Shown: in pieces, positions 48,058 to 57,279 of the stretch | Numbering within the stretch: position 1 is the stretch's first letter | Layout: every line of letters begins with the position of its first letter | Origin: Acidovorax soli | Lineage (GTDB): Bacteria > Pseudomonadota > Gammaproteobacteria > Burkholderiales > Burkholderiaceae_C | Assembly: GCF_014207955.1 (NCBI RefSeq) | Contig: NZ_JACHLK010000002.1 | Location: 620,001-684,000, forward strand | Reading direction: 5' to 3' | DNA: 64,000 nt | Notes under the pieces: generated by a model | Databases searched by the model: none | What the model was told of the DNA's origin: nothing | The model's input: the letters and a program-made list of their open reading frames with translations, nothing else | Translations under genes and position numbers: made by a program

Positions 48058-49522
48058 TGTTGATGGTTCCCGGTTCGCTGACGTTGCCGTCCGTATCTGT
48101 CACTGTAAACGTAAAGCTATCCAAACCGGTGTAAGTCATTGAGAATGGGCGATAACAAAACGATGAATACAAGTTATAGCCGGCAACCTTGTGATCATTA
48201 CTGTAAGCCGGAGTAAAAAAGTCATTTACGTCCTCCAGATAACCATTTTTCGGCAGGGAAGCTATTTTGAGCGGCGGTAAAATTATGGGCGCGCCAGGCT
48301 CGAACATATTCACTGTATCGGCATCCCAGGCCATTACTGTGACGGAAACGCATAGATTTCGCCATGGCGCACGAATGCTGCGATCAACTGCCTTAGGCTT
48401 AGGATCAAGAAAAATCTCAAAGACTGCCGTAGACGTATCTACTCCACCGTTGGCCGTACCGCCGTTGTCCTTTAGTTCCACTTGGACTCGGGCCAAGCCT
48501 GCTGACGAATTCCACATCACTCTGTGGCCACCCGTATTTTCAACGTAGTCCTCAAACTGGTATTTGACCTTGAATGACAAGGTTCCCGTCGCCGGGTCGA
48601 GCGTGGGCGGCACGTCAAACTCGAGCGCTTTCTGCCCCGTCACGGGCAGTAGCGTGACTGTAGCCGTGAGATTCTGGGTTGATTCACTGGCGGGCCCGGG
48701 CGATACACTCGCCCAGCCAGGCATGACCATCGCCTGAGGGCGCCAGTGCGGATAGGCACTGGCCTCGGGCGCCATGTACGGTGCCATGGCGGCCTTGTCG
48801 TCGAGGTTGACGTTGGCGATGGTGATGCGGGGAGCCTGGTTCACGCCTGCGCCGGCTGACACGAGCCGCAACGCATTGCTTGCGCTTTGGGCGGGAGCAA
48901 GGGAGGCACCGTCCGCGAAGTCAACGGCCCAGGCCCTGGCGGTGTCGAGGCCGTAGACGTCGCCGCTCCAATACCCGCCAGGCACCGTGGCGGGAAAATA
49001 CGCTGCGTCGATCGCTGGTTGGGCCGCGCCGTTGTGCACGATGGACAGCAACTCCCGTCGCGTGGGCAGGCGCCACCCCTGCCATTGGCTGCAGCGGCTG
49101 TAGCCGGCAGCGGCGGCACCAGCGGCCGTAAATGTGGACGCCAGCGTTTCCGTGGACCACACGAGCCCGGTCACGTTGTCACGCACACAGACATGGGCAC
49201 CGGGGGCCACCGGTTGCCCTGTAGTGTCCAGCGCGGTGAAGTCAAAGCCTGCGGCCCCGCCTCCGATCTTGACCAGAGAGCCCGCCGCGGCCTGCGCGTC
49301 GCGCCCAAAACGCGCGTCCTGGCGCGGATGAAGCGCTGAATCGCCGACATTGGCTTGCGTGCAGGCGACAGGTCCAGAGGCATCAAAGCATTGGCCCAGG
49401 CCGGTGTCGTTCAAATCCGCCGAAAAGCTGGTGAACGGCGCCATGCCAGCGGCAGCGCAGCCCAGCGCCGCCAAAGCCCTGCGCGGACGGTGCAGGGTTT
49501 CATGCGAAAAAAACAATCCCAT
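48038..49522 (-). CDS. Secreted DUF1566 protein with cadherin-like C-terminus
   Basis: 494 residues. N-terminal signal (cleavage near FTSFSA). DUF1566 domain ~35-225 (VTGLVWSTETLASTF; WRLPTRRELLSIVHNGAAQP; GYWSGDVYGLDTARAWAVDF). The C-terminal half (~240-494) is beta-rich with a final Ig/cadherin-like strand set (GLDSFTFTVTDTDGNVSEPG). The 48050-48560 segment is distinctly AT-richer than the rest of the gene, suggesting a domain of different origin. First gene of the DUF1566 pair. Confidence 0.8.
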   Translation of the reverse strand: MGLFFSHETLHRPRRALAALGCAAAGMAPFTSFSADLNDTGLGQCFDASGPVACTQANVGDSALHPRQDARFGRDAQAAAGSLVKIGGGAAGFDFTALDTTGQPVAPGAHVCVRDNVTGLVWSTETLASTFTAAGAAAAGYSRCSQWQGWRLPTRRELLSIVHNGAAQPAIDAAYFPATVPGGYWSGDVYGLDTARAWAVDFADGASLAPAQSASNALRLVSAGAGVNQAPRITIANVNLDDKAAMAPYMAPEASAYPHWRPQAMVMPGWASVSPGPASESTQNLTATVTLLPVTGQKALEFDVPPTLDPATGTLSFKVKYQFEDYVENTGGHRVMWNSSAGLARVQVELKDNGGTANGGVDTSTAVFEIFLDPKPKAVDRSIRAPWRNLCVSVTVMAWDADTVNMFEPGAPIILPPLKIASLPKNGYLEDVNDFFTPAYSNDHKVAGYNLYSSFCYRPFSMTYTGLDSFTFTVTDTDGNVSEPGTINIEIYEN

Positions 49523-49693
49523 GGACGAAGGAATAAAGCGATGTTCTAGAAATGCGCCGAACGATGTGCGCGCATACCGCGCCCGACCGGGCGTGCAGGG
49601 GCGGTATCGTACAGTTAGTTACCGCAATAGAGAGGAGCTTATCGGCTGCATCGCCGTGCTCCTATCCACTAAACAGTAGGGGGAGGAAACTAC

Positions 49694-50497
49694 GTGCTGG
49701 ACACCGCCATCCAGGAAGACATCCATCGTCTGTGGGACGAGCTCACGGACTTCGAAGCCGGCCAGGCCGAGGCGGCCACCTGCCACCTGCAGGTGCGCCT
49801 GTGCGATATGGTCAATGCCCGTAATTCCACCTGGGGCGGCGCGATACGGTTGCAGGCGCACGAGGGCGGCGATGGTGCCGCGGTCGGCGAAGACCCCCTG
49901 CAGGGCTGGCGCGTGGCCGTGACCCGGGTGCTGCACCCCTTTGATGAGCTGCCCGCTGCGCAGGAGGGGCCGTTCAAGGAACTGCAGCGGCGCTGGAACA
50001 GCCGCGAGATCGACCCCTCTTTTCTGCTGCCCATGCGCGAGGTTGGCCGCTTCAGAACCTATGGGCTGCGGCGCGACCTGCCCGCAGACTGGTTCGACGG
50101 CCCGGCCTACCGCGCCTTCTGGGCGCCCCACGGTACGCACGATGCAGTGTGGGTGGGCTTTCCGATCAACGGTGACGCGGAATCGCATTTCGGCTTCTAC
50201 GCGGCTCACACCTTCACCGCGCCGCAGATCGCCCTGCTGGCCTATGCGTTGCGCGGCATCAAGTGGTTCCACCGCCACGTCATGCTGACCAGCGGCCCGC
50301 TGGTGGCGCGTGCCCCGCTCACGCCCACTGAGCGAAAGGTGCTCGGCCTCCTGCTGGGCGAGGCATCGGAAAAGCGCATTGCCGAGCAACTGAGCCTGGC
50401 CACCTCGACCACGCACCAGCACGTTGTGGCGCTGTACCGCAAGTTCGGGGTGCGCAGCCGTGCGCAGTTGATGAGTCTTTGGCTGAGTTGGAAATAA
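49694..50497 (+). CDS. LuxR-family transcriptional regulator
   Basis: 267 residues from GTG 49694 (GGGAGGAAAC upstream). C-terminal LuxR helix-turn-helix ~205-265 (LTPTERKVLGLLLGEASEKR; SLATSTTHQHVVALYRKFGV). The N-terminal ~190 residues are a sensor-like domain without the autoinducer-binding signature, similar to the AHL-independent LuxR type of this group. Divergent from the DUF1566 pair (~170 bp), which it may regulate. Confidence 0.85.
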   Translation: MLDTAIQEDIHRLWDELTDFEAGQAEAATCHLQVRLCDMVNARNSTWGGAIRLQAHEGGDGAAVGEDPLQGWRVAVTRVLHPFDELPAAQEGPFKELQRRWNSREIDPSFLLPMREVGRFRTYGLRRDLPADWFDGPAYRAFWAPHGTHDAVWVGFPINGDAESHFGFYAAHTFTAPQIALLAYALRGIKWFHRHVMLTSGPLVARAPLTPTERKVLGLLLGEASEKRIAEQLSLATSTTHQHVVALYRKFGVRSRAQLMSLWLSWK

Positions 50498-50797
50498 CAG
50501 TCAACTGCAATCGGGGCATGTCTGATCCAGGATGTTCGGCAAGTGCCTTCTCCAGGGTCCACACCAGTCGATAAGGATGCGTGCTGTGCTGTCCCAGCCG
50601 ACCGCCCAAAAACGAATGCAGAGGCGGGCGAAAACAGCCAGAGGAGCGAGATGCCCGGGCAGCCAGTGTCCGCACGGATCGTGGATAACTTTTGGAGGTC
50701 CCGACCGTCGACCGTTCTGTTTGCTCTTGGCGATCACGGGTCGGCGCCGGTGTTCAAGGTTGGCCATTCCGTACGAAGGAATGACTAAACCTCTCCC
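50498..50797. other. Intergenic segment between convergent genes
   Basis: 300 bp with no convincing gene, repeat or hairpin terminator. Confidence 0.4.
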
Positions 50798-53008
50798 TTA
50801 AGCTGGGCCGCTGCGTTTCAGTACACGCAACACATCGGCCATGTCATACGGCTTTGCCAAGACCTGCACGCCGGGTATGGAAACCCGATTTTCCGAATAC
50901 CCGGTCGCAAGGACAACCCTGATATTCGGGAAGCGGCCGAACACTATGCGGGCCAAATCAATTCCGTTTAGCGAGCCTGGCATTACGACGTCGGAAAAAA
51001 CGACATCTACCTTGGTGCCAGCTTCCAGACAGGCGAGCGCCGCATCCGCACTCTCAGCCATGATGACGAAAAACCCCCCGCTCTCCAGAGCGGGAGCAAC
51101 ACTTTCTCTCACCAGCGCATCGTCTTCGACAAACAAAAGCGTGCCTGCAGATGCTTCGGTATCCAAAGACAGGGCCGGTCCAACTGACTTGGGAACTTTT
51201 ATTGGGCCTTCTGCTTTTGGCAGGATGATCTCGACCTGCGTGCCCTGGCCTTCGGTGCTTCGGAGGAGTAGCGTACCTCCCGACTGCTTGGCGAAGCCGA
51301 ACGCTTGTGGCAGTCCAAGGCCTGTACCTTGTCCAACCTTCTTGGTGGTGTAGAACGGATCGAGCGCCTTGGCCATGACCTCGGCACTCATCCCGATGCC
51401 TGTATCGGTGAAGCTCGCACGGACATAATCTCCCCGCGCAAAACCTGGGGCGGGGGCTGCATCATGTTCGTTCGTAACAACCAGGCGGATGGTCCCCCCG
51501 GATGGCATGGCATCTTTTGCGTTGATCACCAAATTGAGAAAAGCCAGTTCGAACTGGGTTGGATCAATCGTGACAGGCCAGTCTTCCTCTGGCAGCTCGA
51601 CGGTCAACTTGATGCCCGCTGGAAGCACGTTGTCGACCAGTTGTCGGAATTCCTGGATGTGCTTATGCAAACTCGCGGTTTCCATTCGCGCATCTTGGGT
51701 CCGGCCAAATGAACTGAGCTGCCCTGTCAAGACTTTGGCGCGCTTCAATGCCTTCGAGCACGTATCGAGCAACGCGTGGATGCGCTCGATGTCGCCCGAG
51801 CGCTTTGCAAGCTGAAGTGAGGTTGAGAGCGTTTGCAGCAAGTTGTTGAACTCATGCGCAATACCACCTGTGAGCCTTCCGAGCGCCTCCATTTTTTGGC
51901 TCTGCAGCAACGCTCTTTGCGCACGCTCTGTATCGGCAATAGCCTCTGCAACCCGACGCTCGAGCTCGCGTTGGCTGGATACCAACCGATTACTCACCTC
52001 GGCTATGCGCGCTCCTACGGCATCGATTTCCATGAGGCCCTGCGGCGCGTAGGCAACCTCCTCACCTCGACCGAGCGCTTCAGCTGCAGCCTCTAGCCGT
52101 TGCATCCGGGATATGACTTTCGCTCCAATCTTGCGCGCCACCAGCAGCGAAAGGATCAAGAGCATCAAGGCGGCAGCAGCGAACAGCCCCGCGCCGCGGA
52201 ACGCCGAGCGCGTGATCTCTTCCTCCGGGATGCTCAGCACCACCGTCCAGTCTGACGCTGCTACGCGATGATAGAAGGTCTTCACCGAAATCCCGTCGAG
52301 CGTTACTGAGCGGGTGACACCTTGCGTGGTAGACGCGAATAGCCTTTGCAGTCGCTCGTCGGTTGAACGACCTACAAACTTCTCGGGGTCTCGCGATCGA
52401 GCAACCACCGCTCCCTTGCGATCAACAATGGCCGCCAACCAATTCTCCGGAAGCTTCTGTTGATTTATCAGGGCCTGGACAGCAGCGGCATCGACTCCCA
52501 TGACGACGAAGTACTTGATGTCCCCACGTTCAATGATTGGAACTTGGACGACAAAGTCGTATCGCTTGCCAATAGGTGCAAAAAACATGTCCGAAACCAG
52601 GGCGGCATCTGCGCCATTGCGCTGCATCAACTCGCTGATGCTTGCATTGCGTCGCGTGGGAAGTTCCGAACCTAGAGGCAGCCGAGTATTGAGAATTTGC
52701 CGGCCGCTGGGGTCGATCAAAATGACTGCCGTGTCAGGGGTTGGAGCCGTCTTCCTGGCAAACTCGTAGAAGTGGTCCAGGTCGCCACTGGCAAGCGAGG
52801 GCGCGTTTGCGATTGTCCGCAGAATCTTCTGTCTGGATCGCAGTTCGTTGTCCACAAGATTGGAGAAGGTGCGTGCTGCCTCCTTCAGACTTGTCTCCTT
52901 CGATGCCTGCTCTTCTCTGTACACATACCAGATGGCAAGCAATGCTGCCAGCGATGCTGGTAGCAGCACCGAAAGAACAAGAGCGAACAGCTGACTTTTA
53001 AATCGCAT
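50798..53008 (-). CDS. Hybrid sensor histidine kinase with receiver domain
   Basis: 736 residues from MRFKSQLFALVLSVLLPAS (53008); a longer frame to 53071 is less likely. TM1 ~7-28; periplasmic double-Cache sensor ~30-285 (FYEFARKTAPTPDTAVILID; FVVMGVDAAAVQALI); TM2 ~290-310; HAMP and coiled coil; HisKA with phospho-His in TGGIAHEFNNLLQ; HATPase with N (NLVINAKDAM), G1 (FTDTGIGMS) and G2 (GQGTGLGL) boxes; C-terminal receiver with phospho-Asp in VFSDVVMPG. An atypical NtrB-like kinase with its own receiver. No cognate output gene adjacent. Confidence 0.95.
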   Translation of the reverse strand: MRFKSQLFALVLSVLLPASLAALLAIWYVYREEQASKETSLKEAARTFSNLVDNELRSRQKILRTIANAPSLASGDLDHFYEFARKTAPTPDTAVILIDPSGRQILNTRLPLGSELPTRRNASISELMQRNGADAALVSDMFFAPIGKRYDFVVQVPIIERGDIKYFVVMGVDAAAVQALINQQKLPENWLAAIVDRKGAVVARSRDPEKFVGRSTDERLQRLFASTTQGVTRSVTLDGISVKTFYHRVAASDWTVVLSIPEEEITRSAFRGAGLFAAAALMLLILSLLVARKIGAKVISRMQRLEAAAEALGRGEEVAYAPQGLMEIDAVGARIAEVSNRLVSSQRELERRVAEAIADTERAQRALLQSQKMEALGRLTGGIAHEFNNLLQTLSTSLQLAKRSGDIERIHALLDTCSKALKRAKVLTGQLSSFGRTQDARMETASLHKHIQEFRQLVDNVLPAGIKLTVELPEEDWPVTIDPTQFELAFLNLVINAKDAMPSGGTIRLVVTNEHDAAPAPGFARGDYVRASFTDTGIGMSAEVMAKALDPFYTTKKVGQGTGLGLPQAFGFAKQSGGTLLLRSTEGQGTQVEIILPKAEGPIKVPKSVGPALSLDTEASAGTLLFVEDDALVRESVAPALESGGFFVIMAESADAALACLEAGTKVDVVFSDVVMPGSLNGIDLARIVFGRFPNIRVVLATGYSENRVSIPGVQVLAKPYDMADVLRVLKRSGPA

Positions 53009-53177
53009 CGCCGAAGATTTGCTTAGCGTTCGGGTGCCGTCCCGAGGCATTGGTTGGGCAGGACAGGGCATTGCACACGGCCATAGGCTTGGCCGGCCAC
53101 GGTCCTGTAAGCGGCCATTCTAGGCAAGACTGCATGCGTGCAGTACGATTCCAAAAAAATCGTAGGAGGATGGGAAA

Positions 53178-53411
53178 ATGCCTCTTGAATACCTTCGGGA
53201 GATCGTAGCTCGCCAACTCCCATTGGAAGTGATTGACCAGTCCAAAGTGGATAGGATCCGCGTTCTAGCCGCTGCTGGAATGATCGTTGCCGACCTGCCC
53301 GAAAGTGGCAAAACTGGCCCCGCAGTCGTCCACTCAATCACGGGTTACGGTCGCGCATTGCTAACGTCTACTCGACATGCCGCAGTAAAAAGTGAGCCTC
53401 CGACGGAGTAG
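53178..53411 (+). CDS. Small orphan protein, family A copy 2
   Basis: 77 residues, MPLEYLREIVARQLPLEV, with a strong AGGAGG site 8 bp upstream. Homologous along its length to 9268-9495. Conserved core: LRVLAAAGMIVADLP and VHSITGYGRALL (here VDRIRVLAAAGM). Divergent from the sensor kinase. No known domain. Confidence 0.75.
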   Translation: MPLEYLREIVARQLPLEVIDQSKVDRIRVLAAAGMIVADLPESGKTGPAVVHSITGYGRALLTSTRHAAVKSEPPTE

Positions 53412-53689
53412 CCAAAGCTGCTGGATGGCACCGCGCCACTAACTATTCATTCTTTTCGCGTCACGTGCTCGAGGGGCACTAGTGCAGTAGCTGACCATTC
53501 GGGTGAAGCGCCTATGCACGGCCACAGCCATTGTCAGCGCCCTCAACTTTCTCTTGCGCACCCCGCCACTTCCGGGCGGCAAAGACCCCGAACACTTGGG
53601 GCCCGGGAAAAATGAGCGTCTATCCCACATACAACCAAAAAATTGCGATGCAGACTGTTCTTCCAACCGTGGGAGAGGAAGGACGTTCA

Positions 53690-53908
53690 ATGAGCATGAT
53701 TACCGCAGAACATCAGCTCCGGTGCGGCTCACGTCAGACTTGCTGGGTTCTCCTGACAAAGGGGCAAAAGTGGTTTGTGGCGTCGATTGAGCTGAGTTCG
53801 GGCGCATTGGTATCGCAAATCCCCACTGAGCCGTTTGACACTGAGCAAGAGGCGCTCAATGCCGCTCGCGTGCTCGTTTGCAACTCTACCGGACTGACAT
53901 TCGAATAG
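53690..53908 (+). CDS. Small orphan protein, family B copy 2
   Basis: 72 residues from MSMITAEHQLRCGSRQTCWV, with GGAGAGGAAGG just upstream; earlier in-frame Met codons lack this. Homologous to 45340-45558. C-terminal helix FDTEQEALNAARVLVC. Function unknown. Confidence 0.7.
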   Translation: MSMITAEHQLRCGSRQTCWVLLTKGQKWFVASIELSSGALVSQIPTEPFDTEQEALNAARVLVCNSTGLTFE

Positions 53909-54204
53909 GGGCGAAAACCGAGGTCTCCATCGCTGTTCGGAGCCTTTGCGGCCAGCCCAGCAACGAGCGTCTTCGCCGGTGGGTTTTCCTTCTGGGTACG
54001 CCGGGACAACCCGGCTAATGCTTTGCAACCTGAAAGGTGGGTCAATTGGGAGTCTTCATGGCGGTATGCGCCATTGACTTCGTGGCTTCGATGCATGCTT
54101 GTGGGTCGACTGGTTCATGCACTCTCTTAAGGGCCTGGTTGAGTGGGTGCAAGGCATACGGGAACCCAAACTGAAGGATTGATCAATTCGTCAGTGTGAC
54201 AGGG

Positions 54205-54314
54205 CCTTGTCCTACACCTCCCGGCGATAGACACGGTGAGGATGTCATTGCCGGGCTGACACCTCCCGGCTGAACCATCCCTCCCTCTAGCCCGCTTCGT
54301 GCGGGCCTTTTTTT
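54205..54314 (+). ncRNA. Candidate small RNA with two anti-Shine-Dalgarno loops
   Basis: Two copies of ACACCTCCCGGC (around 54214 and 54260) each fall in a hairpin loop: stem TGTC (54209-54212)/GACA (54230-54233) and stem GCCGGG (54250-54255)/CCCGGC (54265-54270). A Rho-independent terminator follows. C-rich CCUCC loops are typical of sRNAs that pair with ribosome-binding sites. No promoter was identified and the 5' end is a guess. Confidence 0.45.
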
Positions 54315-54649
54315 GGTACATCCAGATCAGCCAGGAGGGGCGCGGCCTTGAAATGCCATAGCTGCGCACTGGCGCACTGAACAGCCGCTAGGTACTCTTG
54401 AAGCGGGTCGTGCGCATCTTTGCGCAGCTTCTTCACCAGATCCTGCTGTTCGGCCACATCGCCAGCCTCGACGGTCAAGACCATGGATAGCAGAGATCGA
54501 GTTGCCTCATTGGCGTCTTGTTCAGCCGCAAGCCAGCGGCGAAAGGCAGTTGTGACGAACGTCATATCCAACTCCAGGCGGTGCGGTGGCACGCTGATTG
54601 AGCTGGTGAGGCCCGGTGGTCGCGGCACAAATGCGGCCAGATCAGACAA
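54287..54649 (-). CDS. Small orphan protein, family C copy 1
   Basis: 120 residues; start is a TTG (54649) or another non-ATG codon just upstream. Homologous to 55007-55339: shared SDL-FVP-PPG, FRRWLAAE-DA, a helical middle (EQQDLVKKLRKDAHDPLQEY) and AVQCA. No known domain. The last ~10 codons cross the plus-strand terminator. Divergent from its paralogue. Confidence 0.6.
   Translation of the reverse strand: MSDLAAFVPRPPGLTSSISVPPHRLELDMTFVTTAFRRWLAAEQDANEATRSLLSMVLTVEAGDVAEQQDLVKKLRKDAHDPLQEYLAAVQCASAQLWHFKAAPLLADLDVPKKGPHEAG
54290..54314 (+). terminator. Rho-independent terminator
   Basis: GCCCGC (54290-54295), loop TTCGT, GCGGGC (54301-54306), then CTTTTTTT. Oriented rightward; no protein gene ends just before it, supporting the sRNA reading. 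It overlaps the 3' end of the minus-strand gene 54287-54649. Confidence 0.85.
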
Positions 54650-55006
54650 GCCAGCATTGTGTGCCCAACAGTTGCTCCGTCCCGTGTCGAGGTGTAAGCC
54701 GAATGTACATGCAGCGGATCACTTCGCATCGACAAGGCCGCGCGCTGGTCTTGAACCGATGGTCGCCCTGGCCGCTCCTGTACGTGCTTGACGCTGGTCG
54801 GGATCCGGTTGACGCAGCTTTCGCGCATGGATTGCCGTCATCGGTGAGGGCCGGGGACCAGGCGGCGCTTTCTCCGTTGAAGCGCGAACACACGGTGGCC
54901 GTCGCTGAGCTGTTGCACCAACGTCGGGTTGTTGTTCGACGCAAAAATTTGACACCTGCATAAAGACCATGCTTCCGAAGGTGCGGAGAACGCATGCACA
55001 TCCCAC

Positions 55007-55339
55007 GTGCATACTAACGTCTCTTCTGATTTGGTCACATTCGTGCCGTGGCCACCGGGCTTCTGCTCAATCAGCGTGCTATCGCACCTTTGGAGCAGCG
55101 GTTTGACACCCGTTTCGATTTCTTTTCATCGTTGGCTCGCCGCAGAGGCAGATGTGGCAGACGCTTCGCGGCTGTTGCAGTCCCTCATGCGAGGGGACGG
55201 CACCGCCCATGCTGCCAAGCAGCAAGCGGTAGTCATTGAGCTTAAATGCGTTGCCGATGCACTCCTGAGAGAGTATTTCTACCTGCTGCAGTGCGAGGAC
55301 TATCAATTCCCGCCGGCAAACTTGTCTCCCGAGCAGTAG
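55007..55339 (+). CDS. Small orphan protein, family C copy 2
   Basis: 110 residues from GTG 55007: VSSDLVTFVPWPPGFCSISV, then FHRWLAAEADVADASRLLQS and ALLREYFYLLQCEDYQFP. Paralogue of 54287-54649 in divergent orientation. Function unknown. An IS3-type element begins 80 bp downstream. Confidence 0.6.
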   Translation: MHTNVSSDLVTFVPWPPGFCSISVLSHLWSSGLTPVSISFHRWLAAEADVADASRLLQSLMRGDGTAHAAKQQAVVIELKCVADALLREYFYLLQCEDYQFPPANLSPEQ

Positions 55340-55486
55340 CGAAGATCGTCCCAATCACGCGTGAACATTCCGGAACGCTCTTACTCAGCGAGCTGGCTTA
55401 CTTGGCCGAGGTTGAAACTGACCTGCCCCCTCCCAGCCGTACCAACGTAAAGGTAGTGAAGTCCGTCAACCAGGAGAATGACGGAC

Positions 55487-55753
55487 ATGAAGAAGAGCAG
55501 ATTCACCGAGGAGCAGATCATTGGCTTCCTCAGGCAGGCTGAAGCAGGCATGCCGGTCAAGGAGCTCTGCAGGCAGGGCGGCTTCAGCGATGCGACGTTC
55601 TACAAGTGGCGCGCGAAGTTCGGCGGCATGCAGGCGACGGACGCCAAGCGCTTGCGTGAGCTCGAAGCCGAGAACGCCAAGCTCAAGCGCTTGCTGGCCG
55701 AGGCGCATCTGGACATCCATGCGCTCAAGGATGTCTTCGGCGTAAAGCCCTAG
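55487..55753 (+). CDS. IS3 transposase OrfA
   Basis: 88 residues from [20 protein letters not shown] (CAGGAG upstream). Helix-turn-helix [20 protein letters not shown] followed by a leucine-zipper helix ([20 protein letters not shown]) typical of IS3 OrfA, which binds the IS ends. OrfB follows in a different frame and is usually made by programmed -1 frameshifting. Confidence 0.92.
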   Translation: MKKSRFTEEQIIGFLRQAEAGMPVKELCRQGGFSDATFYKWRAKFGGMQATDAKRLRELEAENAKLKRLLAEAHLDIHALKDVFGVKP

Positions 55754-55785
55754 CCCAGCAGGCCAGACGCGAAGCGGCAGCCAGG

Positions 55786-56607
55786 ATGATTGCCCAGCAT
55801 TACCTGTCTGAGCGACGCGCCTGCCGTCTGGTGGGGCTCTCCAGGGACAGCTATCGCAACCCACCGGTGCCCAGTGAAGCGACACAGCGGCTCAGCGCCA
55901 GAATCATCGAGATCGCGCAGGTGCGGCGCCGCTTCGGCTATCGCCGCATCCACGACCTGCTGCGCCGGGACTTCCCCGGAGTGAACCACAAGCGGGTCTA
56001 TCGCCTGTACAACCAGGCGCAGCTGGCCGTGCGCAAGCGCAAGAAGGCCAAGCGCGCGCTCAGCGAGCGCGTGCCGCTGGCGGTGGCTTCGCGCGTCAAC
56101 GAGGTGTGGAGCATCGACTTCGTCAGTGACCGCAGTGGGCGGCGCATCAAGTGTCTGACCGTGGCGGACGACCTCTCGCACGAGTGCGTGGACATCGCCG
56201 TGGACTACGGCATTTCGGGCCAGAACGTGACGCGGCTGCTGGATCAGGCCGCAATGTTTCGGGGCTATCCCACCGCGGTGCGTACCGACAACGGGCCGGA
56301 TTTCACCAGCCGTGCCTTCATCGCCTGGGCACAATCCGATGGCGTGAGGCACATCCTGATCCAGCCAGGCAGGCCCATGCAGAACGGCTACATCGAGAGC
56401 TTCAACGGCAAGTTCCGCGACGAGTGCTTGAATGAGCACTGGTTCGAGAGCCTTTCGCAGGCGCGCTCGACGATTGCGGCTTGGCGGCAGGACTACAACG
56501 AGGTTCGGCCGCACAGCAGTCTGGGGCGCGTTCCTCCGGCGGAGTTTGCGCAGCGCCATCGCAGCAAGAACTCGCCATCACCGGCTTCGGGCAACGAGAT
56601 CAAGTAA
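55786..56607 (+). CDS. IS3 transposase OrfB (DDE integrase)
   Basis: 273 residues from ATG 55786; the frame is open upstream to about 55744, consistent with an OrfAB frameshift product. HTH_21 region ([18 protein letters not shown]), then a retroviral-type integrase core: first Asp in [12 protein letters not shown], second Asp in [10 protein letters not shown], Glu in [14 protein letters not shown]. The catalytic triad is intact, so the element may be active. Confidence 0.92.
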   Translation: MIAQHYLSERRACRLVGLSRDSYRNPPVPSEATQRLSARIIEIAQVRRRFGYRRIHDLLRRDFPGVNHKRVYRLYNQAQLAVRKRKKAKRALSERVPLAVASRVNEVWSIDFVSDRSGRRIKCLTVADDLSHECVDIAVDYGISGQNVTRLLDQAAMFRGYPTAVRTDNGPDFTSRAFIAWAQSDGVRHILIQPGRPMQNGYIESFNGKFRDECLNEHWFESLSQARSTIAAWRQDYNEVRPHSSLGRVPPAEFAQRHRSKNSPSPASGNEIK

Positions 56608-56866
56608 CCTTCAACCCGGACTTCCGCCTTGGTGCTACGGCGGGAGGGGGCAGGTCAGAGCTACAAGCTGATGCCTTCCTTGTGACGCATCGAGAGATGC
56701 CTTCCCTCAACAAGATATGGCTCTCGCACAGCAACCATGCGGAAGAATAGTTCTTCCAGCAAAACATAGTCATTGCGACGTCGATAGCACTGAACAATTG
56801 GCATGGGAGCTCAAGGCGAGCAATTGCAATATAAATCGCGCTCCAACTTCTTTTTTCCAGGAACCT

Positions 56867-57178
56867 ATGAACCGCGCTGATCTCGTGGAAGTCCTTGCCT
56901 CTAAACACGACCTGTCCAAAGTGGCCGCTGGCGCCATCCTCGAAACCCTGATCGACACGATCCAGACCGCTGTCAAGAAGGGCGATGCCGTCCAACTGGT
57001 GGGCTTTGGTACGTTCAAGTCGGCCAAGCGTGCAGCTCGCACCGGCAAGAATCCGTCGACCGGCGCCGCGCTCAAGATCCCTGCGTCCACCGTACCCAAG
57101 TTTGTGGCCGGCGCAAAATTCAAGGCTGCGGTGGACCCAAAGGCCGCCAAGCGCAAGTCTGAGAAAGCCGGCAAGTAA
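56867..57178 (+). CDS. HU-family DNA-binding protein
   Basis: 103 residues from MNRADLVEVLASKHDLSKVA. The HU/IHF signature GTFKSAKRAARTGKNPSTGA, the DNA-gripping arm (GKNPSTGAALKIPASTVP) and a Lys/Ala-rich C-terminal tail (DPKAAKRKSEKAGK) beyond the usual 90 residues. Nucleoid protein that bends DNA. Followed by its own terminator. Confidence 0.95.
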   Translation: MNRADLVEVLASKHDLSKVAAGAILETLIDTIQTAVKKGDAVQLVGFGTFKSAKRAARTGKNPSTGAALKIPASTVPKFVAGAKFKAAVDPKAAKRKSEKAGK

Positions 57179-57195
57179 TTGCCGGTGAAATATAG

Positions 57196-57228
57196 GACCG
57201 CCAGGCCAAAAGCCCAGGCGGTCTTTTT
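57196..57228 (+). terminator. Rho-independent terminator after the HU gene
   Basis: GACCGCC (57196-57202) pairs with GGCGGTC (57217-57223), followed by TTTTT. Confidence 0.9.
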
Positions 57229-57279
57229 CAATTCTGCAACAGTGCTCGGTACTAGCGCCCGCTGGTACACAATCCGCCC

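Larger units (their letters stand above)
55419..56657 (+). mobile_element. Complete IS3-family element (IS407-like)
   Basis: 1239 bp bounded by imperfect inverted repeats: left TGACCTGCCCCCTCCCAGCC, right (reverse complement) TGACCTGCCCCCTCCCGCCG. Contains orfA and orfB in the IS3 arrangement. Flanking 4-mers are AAAC on the left and GAGC on the right, so no target duplication is seen. Confidence 0.9.

Noticed and set aside
54616..55038. ORFs on both strands between the family C paralogues
   Set aside because: Neither strand gives a recognisable protein or a good start; the codon pattern is not persuasive on either.
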